Of a stretch of 58,278 nucleotides of DNA, positions 16,658-24,175 are shown one piece after another. This DNA comes from Janthinobacterium sp. BJB426 (GTDB taxonomy: Bacteria; Pseudomonadota; Gammaproteobacteria; Burkholderiales; Burkholderiaceae_D). The position numbers were made by a program, and so were the translations under genes. The stretch covers positions 1 through 58,278 of the forward strand of contig NZ_PDZL01000027.1 of assembly GCF_002735705.1 (NCBI RefSeq), given 5' to 3'. The first letter of the stretch is position 1. Each line of letters starts with the position of its first letter. The notes under the pieces were generated by a model, which was not told the DNA's origin, searched no databases, and saw only the letters and a list, made by a program, of their open reading frames with translations.

Positions 16658-17283
16658 GGGGTTCCTCATTAGCGGATGGTGTTTTAACCGCGCAATTATA
16701 GCGAAGTACAGGCAGCTTGTGCGATGCAGCAGCGGCCCGCCGGTGTTTTGCGCGTCCTGCCAGCAACAGTGCCATGCACGGCCCGCGGGCACGCGCAGCC
16801 TGCCCGCGAAAGAATAAACAGACCACTCAAAATAATAAGTAAAAACACTTAAGTAATACTACGCTTACGCCTGAATTAATACCTGGAATATCTTCGTATT
16901 TTCATTTCAATATCACCATGCGGCAGGCATGGTTATTATAAGCGGCATTGCATTTATTGCAGCCACTTATAACAACAATTCGACCATCATTCATCCGGTG
17001 ATACCTGCACATAATGACGCTGGCGTTTCAACATGCTGCGCCGAACGCCGGCCAGCCCTGCAATCTCCGCTTCCAGCATAATATTTGCTCTTATCTGAAG
17101 AGTTTATTTGATTCAAATGGCGACCTCGCCAAAAAATGGCACGACCAGAAGACAATCATCAATTCTGATAAACTATAACATTCTGGTGATTCCAAACTTT
17201 GTATATTCTGCAATCGACGCCTTCCCTGAATTCAATATGGCGCATCCACGCGCCACCGATAAATCCTTGCAAAAAGGAATATG
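16658..17283. other. AT-rich intergenic region between ppa and gcd, with a dyad at 16936-16972
   Basis: No convincing gene lies in these 626 bases, which are much richer in A+T than the flanks. A long imperfect dyad, TTATAAG-C-GGC (16936-16946) and GCC-A-CTTATAA (16962-16972), has only one mismatched pair and a 15-base loop. It may be an operator or an RNA hairpin. Possible -10 boxes for gcd are TATAAC at 17174-17179 and TATATT near 17202; neither has a strong -35. Confidence 0.55.
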
Positions 17284-19716
17284 ATGATTCCCTCTTTCCG
17301 GCCCGGTCCTTTATTAAAGGTCACCGGCGTTATTTTCATTCTGTTTGGCCTCGCCCTGCTGGGCGGCGGCATCTGGCTGGCCAGTCTCGGCGGCTCCTGG
17401 TACTACCTGCTGGCCGGCATCGGCATGCTGGTCGCAGGCGTGCTCGTCTTCAAAGGCAAGCGCAGCGCGCAACCGTTCATGGCCTTCCTGCTGCTCGCCA
17501 CCCTCATCTGGTCCGTCATTGAAGTGAAATTTGACTGGTGGCAATTGCTGCCGCGCCTGGACATCTGGTTTGCCGCCGCCGTCTGGCTGCTGCTGCCCTT
17601 CGTCAGCCGCCGCCTGGCCCCGCCCGCCGCTGGCGCAGCGAAACAGCCGCAAGCGGGCAAGACGGCCCTCTCTGCCGCCGTCGCGCTGACCGTCATTGCC
17701 GGCGTCATCGCCCTGTTCCAGGACTACCATGATTTGCATGGCGACGTGCCGGCCGAAAACATGGCAGCCACCGCCACCGGCGATTTCGCGCCTGGCGTCG
17801 AACACAACGACTGGTCCGCGTATGGCCGCTCCGGCTATGGCGACCGCTATGCGCCAGCCGCGCAGATCACGCCGGCCAATATTTCCGGTCTGAAGGAAGC
17901 CTGGACCTACCACACGGGAGACTTCAAGGGTCCGAACGACCCGGGCGAGATCGCCAACGAAGTCACGCCGCTGAAGGTCAATGACATGCTGTATTTGTGC
18001 ACGCCACACAATATCGTCATCGCCCTGAACCCGGACACGGGCAAGGAAATCTGGCGCCACGATCCGAAGATCAACCGCGATGCGGCCAGCTACCAGCACA
18101 TGATCTGCCGTGGCGTGGCGTACTGGGACGTGAACGCGGGCCGCGCCAAAAATAATCCTGCCCCTGAAGCTGCCAGCATGGAATGCCCGCGCCGCATCCT
18201 GGCGCCAACCATGGACGGCACCATGATCGCCGTCAATGCCGATACAGGCGAGTCGTGCAAGAGTTTTGGCAACAATGGCGTCGTCAACCTGTACAAGAAC
18301 ATGGCCATGATCAAGCGCGGTTTCCTGATGCCGACCTCGCCGCCAGCCGTGTCGCAGAAAATGGCCGTGATCGCCGCCAGCGTGACGGACAACCATTCGA
18401 CGGAAGAGCCGTCGGGCGTGATCCGCGGCTACGACCCCGTCACCGGCAAGCTGATGTGGAACTGGGACCCGGCCACGCCGGAAGATACGCAGCCTTTCCC
18501 TGAAGGCAAGAACTACACCAACAACTCGCCCAATTCCTGGGGCGTGGCCAGCATCGATGAAAAGCTGGGCATGGTCTACATTCCGATGGGTAATGAAACC
18601 CCCGACACCTGGGGCGGCAACCGCAACAAGAACGGCGAGAAATTCAACAGCGCCATCGTCGCGCTGGACCTGGCGACGGGTAAAGTGCGCTGGGTCTACC
18701 AGACCGTGCACCACGATATCTGGGACATGGATATCGGCGGCCAGCCATCGCTGGTCGACATCGACACGCCGAAAGGCAAAGTGCCATCCGTGGTGGCCAC
18801 AACAAAACGGGGCGACATCTATGTGATCGACCGCCGCGACGGCAGCCTGGTCGTGCCGGCGCCGGAAAAACCCGTGCCAACGAGCAATCCTGCCGCTGGC
18901 GACACCCTGTCGCCCACGCAGCCGTTCTCGGCCCTGACCTTCTTGCCTGAACGCAATATCAGCGAAGCGGACATGTGGGGCACGACGCCATTCGACCAGC
19001 TCGCTTGCCGCATCATCTTCAAGGAACGCCGCTATGAAGGCCCGTTCACGCCGCAAACGGCCGGCAAGGGCGCCGTCATCTCGCCGGGCCCGCTGGGCAT
19101 CTTCGAATGGGGTGGCGCGGCCATCGACCCCGTGCGCCAGTTGTTGATCGTCAACCCTGACTACATGGGCTTCCTGGAAAAACTCGTGCCGCGCGCAGAA
19201 ACGACGGCCAAGGGCGGCACGGGCGGCGAAATGGGCTTGCAGCCGCAGACGGGCGTCCCGTTCGCCGTGGAAATCAAGGCCTTCCTCTCGCCGCTGGGCT
19301 TCCCATGCCAGGCACCGCCGTGGGGCTATGTGGCCGCCGTCGACCTGCGCACCATGAAAAAAGTGTGGATGCACAAGAACGGCACCACGCGCGACAGCGG
19401 TCCCGTGCCGATTCCATTGCCACTGGGCGTGCCCAGTCTGGGCGGCATGGTGACCACCGGCGGTGGCGTGACCTTCCTCAGCAGCACGCTCGACTACTAC
19501 ATCCGCGGCTACGACGTCAGCAATGGTAAAGTCATCTGGAAAGCCCGCTTGCCAGCCGGTGGCCAGGCTACGCCGATGAGCTATGTGTCGAACAAGTCGG
19601 GACGCCAGTTCGTCGTCGTCATGGCCGGCGGACACGGTTCGCTGGGCACGAAGATGAGCGACACCTTGGTCGCGTATGCCTTGCCGGAAGGCACTGCAGC
19701 AGTACCGAAGAAATAA
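17284..19716 (+). CDS. gcd: Membrane-bound PQQ-dependent glucose dehydrogenase
   Basis: An 810-residue quinoprotein that oxidises glucose to glucono-lactone on the periplasmic face and passes electrons to ubiquinone. Five hydrophobic segments fill about residues 1-140, anchoring the enzyme and holding the quinone site. The remainder is an eight-bladed PQQ propeller, beginning near DWSAYGRSGYGDRYAP, with W-motif-like repeats and the conserved VHHDIWDMDI and GEFS-type family segments. AAGGA suits the ATG at 17284 (5-6 nt) better than that at 17281. No pqq synthesis genes are in the window. A strong terminator follows, so the gene is monocistronic. Confidence 0.95.
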   Translation: MIPSFRPGPLLKVTGVIFILFGLALLGGGIWLASLGGSWYYLLAGIGMLVAGVLVFKGKRSAQPFMAFLLLATLIWSVIEVKFDWWQLLPRLDIWFAAAVWLLLPFVSRRLAPPAAGAAKQPQAGKTALSAAVALTVIAGVIALFQDYHDLHGDVPAENMAATATGDFAPGVEHNDWSAYGRSGYGDRYAPAAQITPANISGLKEAWTYHTGDFKGPNDPGEIANEVTPLKVNDMLYLCTPHNIVIALNPDTGKEIWRHDPKINRDAASYQHMICRGVAYWDVNAGRAKNNPAPEAASMECPRRILAPTMDGTMIAVNADTGESCKSFGNNGVVNLYKNMAMIKRGFLMPTSPPAVSQKMAVIAASVTDNHSTEEPSGVIRGYDPVTGKLMWNWDPATPEDTQPFPEGKNYTNNSPNSWGVASIDEKLGMVYIPMGNETPDTWGGNRNKNGEKFNSAIVALDLATGKVRWVYQTVHHDIWDMDIGGQPSLVDIDTPKGKVPSVVATTKRGDIYVIDRRDGSLVVPAPEKPVPTSNPAAGDTLSPTQPFSALTFLPERNISEADMWGTTPFDQLACRIIFKERRYEGPFTPQTAGKGAVISPGPLGIFEWGGAAIDPVRQLLIVNPDYMGFLEKLVPRAETTAKGGTGGEMGLQPQTGVPFAVEIKAFLSPLGFPCQAPPWGYVAAVDLRTMKKVWMHKNGTTRDSGPVPIPLPLGVPSLGGMVTTGGGVTFLSSTLDYYIRGYDVSNGKVIWKARLPAGGQATPMSYVSNKSGRQFVVVMAGGHGSLGTKMSDTLVAYALPEGTAAVPKK

Positions 19717-19735
19717 AGTAGCAAAGTAGCAGCGC

Positions 19736-19773
19736 AAAAAAAAGCCGTTCAGTCTGCACTGAACGGCTTTTTT
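19736..19773. terminator. Bidirectional terminator (gcd / hemY)
   Basis: A perfect 10-bp stem GCCGTTCAGT / ACTGAACGGC with loop CTGC is flanked by eight A and six T, ending both the gcd and the hem transcripts. Confidence 0.96.
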
Positions 19774-19794
19774 ACGTCTGAAGAAACAAGTGGC

Positions 19795-20991
19795 TTACAG
19801 GATGGTAGCCAGTGCGCACTGCCGGTAATGCGCGGCAGCCTGTTCCGTCTGCTGCAAAGCGTCGTGCATCTGCGCCAGCTTCAGGTGGGCGTCACGCACC
19901 ATCTGCGGCTCGTTCGCGTCCGACAAAGCCTGCTCCAGGTGGCGCTGGGCCTTGCCCCACAGTTTTTGCTTGAGGCACAGGGTACCCAGGGTCAGCGCCA
20001 GTTCCGCGTCCAGCGGACGCTGCTTCATCCATTGCTCGCAATGCTCGATCTGCAGCAGCAGGGCCGGCGTGCCGCTCGGGGCCGCCGCTTCGCGGTAGGC
20101 GCGCACGACGCGCTCGTCCCAGTCGGCGGCCAGCGACTCTTCGCACACGAGGCGCGCTTCGTCATGCAGGCCGCGCGCATTCAGGGCCGTGGCGGCGCGG
20201 CAGGCGATATACGGCTTGACCCGGTCCGCACTTGGCACGGTCGACCACACGCGCATCAGGGATTCCGCGTCATGCGATGGGTCGGACAGCAAATGGTCGT
20301 ACGCCAGTTCGCGCAGGCGCGACGACAGGGCCGGATGCAGGGCGCGGTGCTTGTCGAGCGAACGCACGAGGCGCAGCACTTCCGGCCAGTTCTTCGCCTG
20401 CTGCTCGGCTTTCAGCGACCATTGCAGCGCGTGGATGTGGCGCGTGCCGCTGGCATTGAGTTCGCGCACGGCGGCCAGGGCCGCTTCCGGCTGGTGGTCG
20501 TCGACCAGCAATTCCGTCACCGTCATCAAACGGGCCGTCTTCAGGCTGGCATCGCCTTCGACGCGGGACAGCCAGCTGTCGCGGCGTTCGGACTGGCGCA
20601 TGCGGTGCGCGGCGCGCGCGCCGATCAGCGCTGCCAGGCCGGCGTTTTCTTCCAGCTCGGCAGCGCGCAAGGCAGCCTTCTCGGCATGGCCGAAACGGCC
20701 TTCGAACAGGGCTTTCAAGGCTTCACGCAAGCCCTTGTTGCCGTCGCGCTCACGCTTGCGCTGGCGGTAGGCCGCCACTTGCGCCGGCATGCGCACGGTG
20801 GCGCGCACGGCGCGCACCAGCAGATACAGCAGCACGAACAGCACGACCTGCAGCAGCAGGAAGAAATTCAGCGACAAATCGATGCGGTACGGCGGGTAGA
20901 ACAGCACCACATTGCCGGGGTTGAAACGGGCCGTCACGGCGATACCGATCGCCGCGGCCATCAGGGCGAGTAACCAGAGAAATAGACGCAT
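19795..20991 (-). CDS. hemY: HemY-like TPR membrane protein
   Basis: A 398-residue inner-membrane protein of the gammaproteobacterial/betaproteobacterial HemY family, distinct from Gram-positive HemY oxidase. Two transmembrane helices lie at about 1-20 and 40-62, followed by a basic cytoplasmic loop (YRQRKRERDGNKG) and a periplasmic tetratricopeptide-repeat array extending to the C-terminus. The family is linked to tetrapyrrole synthesis by gene order, although its biochemical role is not defined. Last gene of hemCDXY, 4 bp after hemX. Confidence 0.93.
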   Translation of the reverse strand: MRLFLWLLALMAAAIGIAVTARFNPGNVVLFYPPYRIDLSLNFFLLLQVVLFVLLYLLVRAVRATVRMPAQVAAYRQRKRERDGNKGLREALKALFEGRFGHAEKAALRAAELEENAGLAALIGARAAHRMRQSERRDSWLSRVEGDASLKTARLMTVTELLVDDHQPEAALAAVRELNASGTRHIHALQWSLKAEQQAKNWPEVLRLVRSLDKHRALHPALSSRLRELAYDHLLSDPSHDAESLMRVWSTVPSADRVKPYIACRAATALNARGLHDEARLVCEESLAADWDERVVRAYREAAAPSGTPALLLQIEHCEQWMKQRPLDAELALTLGTLCLKQKLWGKAQRHLEQALSDANEPQMVRDAHLKLAQMHDALQQTEQAAAHYRQCALATIL

Positions 20992-20995
20992 GGGC

Positions 20996-22156
20996 TCAGG
21001 ACTTCGCTTTGTAGTTGCGCACAGCCGTCAGGCTGTCGGACAAGGTTGGCATTTCGATGGCCAGGTTGCTGCCCTGCACCTGGCGCAGCAGGGCTTGCGC
21101 CGTCTGCGTGCTCTTGGCGCGGGTGTCGAAATACTTGGCCAGCGCATCCTGGGCGGCGATCAAGTCGTTGCGGAACGCCGTTTCATTGCGCGACAACAAG
21201 GCCATGCGGGCATTGAGCAGGCGCAACTTGACGTTTTCACGCAAGAAATACGCTTGCGTCGGCGACAGCATCAGCGCTTCCGGCGTATCGACACGGCGGA
21301 TGCGGATCAATTGACGCACGTCGGCCCACATGTCGCCGCTCCAGGTATTGAAGCCGTCGCGCACTTTTTGCAGCAGCGGTTCCGGCGCGGGCGGTCCCAC
21401 CAGCTTGCCGCTGGCATCGCGCACGGGCTTGGCCCCGGCCTTGGCCTTGCCCGGCTTTTCCGGCGCGGCCGGCAAGGCAGGCGTTTCATCGGACAGCATC
21501 GGCAGGGAATCGACCTGGGCGATCACGGCGTCGAGGCGCAGGGCCACGCCCGTCGAATCGACGCTGGGCAGGGCCTTGAGTTTTTCCATGTCCCGCCCGA
21601 TGGCGCGGCGGATGGTGATGAATTGCGGCTTGTCGGAGCGCGACAGGCTGCGGTCCGCGTTTTGCAGGGCGATCAGCGCGCCGGGCACGTTGCCGGCCAG
21701 TTGCAGCTGCTGGCTGGCCGTCGACAGCACTTGCTCGATTTCCGTCAGCGCCCACTCGTCGCGGTTCTTCGACAAGTCGTTATACAGTTGTTCCAGCGCA
21801 AGCTGCTGGCTTTGCGTTTCGCTCTGGCGGTTTTCCAGCGCGCCCACCTTGATTTGCAGCTCTTTCGTGCCTTCTTGCACGTTGCGCGCCAGCACGCCCG
21901 TTTCGGCATTGCTGACATCGCCTTTTTGCAGGCGCTTGGCCACTTCTTCGCGCAGGTTGCGGATCTGCTTGCTGGTCGACCAGCTTTGCGCAGCCAGCAG
22001 CACGGCCAGGACGATGACGGCGATGCTCATGGGCTTTTGCAGCTGTTCGAGCAGGCTCGGCGCGCGGCCAGCGGGTTGGTCGGCCGCCTGCGGCGCCGTC
22101 TTCACGGCGCTGCCAGGCGTTGCATTCGGTTCGGAGAGTGTAGGCATTTCGTTCAT
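20996..22156 (-). CDS. hemX: HemX membrane protein
   Basis: A 386-residue protein of the HemX family, often labelled uroporphyrinogen-III C-methyltransferase because of historic fusion naming, but with no methyltransferase domain here. A Pro/Ala-rich cytoplasmic N-terminus precedes one transmembrane helix (about 43-62, SIAVIVLAVLLAAQSW) and a long periplasmic coiled-coil region (about 65-150). Its start overlaps the hemD stop by 4 nt. Its role in haem synthesis is inferred from conserved operon position. Confidence 0.93.
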   Translation of the reverse strand: MNEMPTLSEPNATPGSAVKTAPQAADQPAGRAPSLLEQLQKPMSIAVIVLAVLLAAQSWSTSKQIRNLREEVAKRLQKGDVSNAETGVLARNVQEGTKELQIKVGALENRQSETQSQQLALEQLYNDLSKNRDEWALTEIEQVLSTASQQLQLAGNVPGALIALQNADRSLSRSDKPQFITIRRAIGRDMEKLKALPSVDSTGVALRLDAVIAQVDSLPMLSDETPALPAAPEKPGKAKAGAKPVRDASGKLVGPPAPEPLLQKVRDGFNTWSGDMWADVRQLIRIRRVDTPEALMLSPTQAYFLRENVKLRLLNARMALLSRNETAFRNDLIAAQDALAKYFDTRAKSTQTAQALLRQVQGSNLAIEMPTLSDSLTAVRNYKAKS

Positions 22157-22935
22157 GGTCGTGATTGTAACGCGGCGAGCACTCCTGCGTCGCCTGATCC
22201 TGTCAGGGTGACACGGGCAAAACCCAGGGCCGCCGCCGTTTGTGCAATGCGGGCGTGCGGCACGATCAGATGCTGCTGTTGCATTTTCACAACAGCCGCC
22301 TTTTTACCATCCATTTCGTCCAGCAGCGCCAGCAAGCCGCGCAGCGCTTCCGAGCTGGTGATGATCCAGTCATTATTATGCTGCAACAGGTTTTCCAGGG
22401 TCGCCCGCAAGGCCGGCGTCAGCGTCGGCACCTTGCGGCGGTAAGCCGTGACGAACTCGACTTCGGCGCCGGCCGCGCGCAAGCCGTCGGCCAGGTAATC
22501 GCGTCCGCCATCGCCGCGCACGATCAGCACGCGCTTGCCGTGCAGGGCCGGCAAGTCCAGCGCCAGCAATAAATGTTCGGAATCGCTGCGCGCCGTATCG
22601 AGCGGACTGGTAATGCTGGCGTTGGCATCCGTGACGCCATGCGCGGCCAAGGCCGTCTTGCTGCCCTCGCCCACCACGGCCAGCGGCAAGCCGGATGGCC
22701 AGGCGGGCAGGTGCGCAAAGACGCAATCGATGGCGTTGGGCGAGACGAACGCCACCAGGTCATAGTCGCGCAGGCGGGCCAGCACTGCTTGCAGCTGCGC
22801 GCACTCGTCTGCGCCGTCAAGCGCGTGGATTTCCAGCAGCGGCAGCAGTTGCACGGGCAGCCCCAGCGCCGCGATGTTGGCGGCCAGCGGCCCCGCTTGT
22901 TGCGCGGGCCGCGTGATCACCACGGTGTCAGGCAT
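22153..22935 (-). CDS. hemD: Uroporphyrinogen-III synthase
   Basis: A 260-residue cytoplasmic enzyme that closes and inverts ring D of hydroxymethylbilane to give uroporphyrinogen III. Sequence conservation in HemD is low; recognition rests on the N-terminal VVITRPAQQAGPLA, the SPNAID segment, the GDGGRDYL motif with following VEFVTAYRRK, and the TSSEALRGLL element, in order over two Rossmann-like lobes. The start at MPDTVVIT overlaps the hemC end by 8 bp, so the two are translationally coupled. Confidence 0.95.
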   Translation of the reverse strand: MPDTVVITRPAQQAGPLAANIAALGLPVQLLPLLEIHALDGADECAQLQAVLARLRDYDLVAFVSPNAIDCVFAHLPAWPSGLPLAVVGEGSKTALAAHGVTDANASITSPLDTARSDSEHLLLALDLPALHGKRVLIVRGDGGRDYLADGLRAAGAEVEFVTAYRRKVPTLTPALRATLENLLQHNNDWIITSSEALRGLLALLDEMDGKKAAVVKMQQQHLIVPHARIAQTAAALGFARVTLTGSGDAGVLAALQSRP

Positions 22936-23965
22936 GCGGCGCCAGGCCTTCATGGTTGTCGGGCGTGACGGCGCACGAGGCGAGGATGCCGGCGGCGTCT
23001 TGCCCGCGCAGCAGTTCGGCCACTTGCTCACCCAGCTGTTCCGGTGCGCTGGCCGGGCCTTCGAGCTCGGCGCTGGCCATGCGCGCGCCGTCCGGCGTGG
23101 CGACCATGGCGCGCAAACGCATCTGTTCGCCCTCGACGGTGGCAAACGCGGCCAGCGGAATCTGGCAGCTGCCGCCGAAAATCTTCGATACCTTGCGCTC
23201 GGCCGTGACGGCTTGCGCCGTGTCAATATGGTTCAGCGGCGCCAGCAAGCGCACCAGATCGGCGCCGTCCGCGCGTCCGCTGCGGATCTCGATCGCCATG
23301 GCGCCCTGGCCGGCGGCCGGCAGGCTGTCTTCCGGCGCCAGCACGGCGCGGATGCGCGACGCCAGGCCCAGGCGTTTCAGGCCGGCGGCGGCCAGGATGA
23401 TGGCGGCGTAATCGCCACGGTCCAGCTTGCCCAAACGCGTATCGAGGTTGCCGCGCAGGGGCAGAATCGTCAGATGCGGATAGCGCGCGGCGATCAGGGA
23501 CTGGCGGCGCAGGCTGCTGGTACCGACGACGGCGCCGCGCGGCAACTCGGCCAGGCTGGCGTAGTCGTTTGACACGAACGCGTCGCGCGGGTCTTCGCGC
23601 TCGAGGATGGCGGCCAGGCTGTAGCCCTCCGGCAACTCCATCGGCACGTCTTTGAGCGAATGCACGGCCAGGTCGGCGCGGCCTTCTTCCATCGCCACTT
23701 CCAGCTCCTTGACGAACAGGCCCTTGCCGCCTACCTTGGACAAGGCGCGGTCCAGAATCTGGTCGCCGCGTGTGGTCATGCCGAGAATTTCAACGCTACA
23801 CTGCGGATACAGAGCGGCCAGGCGTGCGCGCACGTGTTCAGCTTGCCACATGGCAAGACGACTCTCGCGCGTGGCGATCACCAGGCGGGCAGGAATATTC
23901 AATTCGTTCGGGGTCAATTCGGATGCTTTCAAAACAAGTTCTTTCGCTGTGGCTGTCGTTGTCAT
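22928..23965 (-). CDS. hemC: Hydroxymethylbilane synthase (porphobilinogen deaminase)
   Basis: A 345-residue cytoplasmic enzyme that polymerises four porphobilinogens. The dipyrromethane cofactor attaches to Cys267 in FGGSCQIPLA; the substrate-binding arginines lie in ATRESRLAMW and GTSSLRRQS, and the catalytic Asp is in HSLKDVP. About 25 residues at the N-terminus precede the usual family start, so the true start may be later than the ATG used. An upstream in-frame TTG at 23977 is less likely. First gene of hemCDXY and divergent from ppc. Confidence 0.96.
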   Translation of the reverse strand: MTTTATAKELVLKASELTPNELNIPARLVIATRESRLAMWQAEHVRARLAALYPQCSVEILGMTTRGDQILDRALSKVGGKGLFVKELEVAMEEGRADLAVHSLKDVPMELPEGYSLAAILEREDPRDAFVSNDYASLAELPRGAVVGTSSLRRQSLIAARYPHLTILPLRGNLDTRLGKLDRGDYAAIILAAAGLKRLGLASRIRAVLAPEDSLPAAGQGAMAIEIRSGRADGADLVRLLAPLNHIDTAQAVTAERKVSKIFGGSCQIPLAAFATVEGEQMRLRAMVATPDGARMASAELEGPASAPEQLGEQVAELLRGQDAAGILASCAVTPDNHEGLAPHA

Positions 23966-24024
23966 TATCGTTGCCAATTCGCCCGTCCGATATCAATTTG
24001 TATCGGAATGGCGCCCGGCGTCGC

Positions 24025-24057
24025 TATAATCGTTATCCCTTGGCCTAGAAGGCCAAG
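24025..24057 (+). promoter_or_regulatory. ppc promoter -10 and adjacent hairpin/operator
   Basis: A perfect TATAAT (24025-24030) is followed by a dyad CTTGGCCT-AGA-AGGCCAAG (24039-24057). The dyad begins where transcription should start, so it would be either a repressor site or a hairpin at the 5' end of the ppc mRNA. No good -35 is present at 16-18 bp. Confidence 0.5.
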
Positions 24058-24175
24058 TCAGGCTAGCGTCCATGTTGAAGACCACAAATTTTATCATGCG
24101 CCCCCTCCCCTCTGCGGCCAAACGCCCGGTGCGATCCACATTCCCTTGCTTTTACACTTACTTTGGTTCTTTATT

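Noticed and set aside
16644..16826. A 60-residue minus-strand frame overlapping the start of ppa
   Set aside because: It overlaps the ppa start region in another frame, lacks a ribosome site and has random composition.
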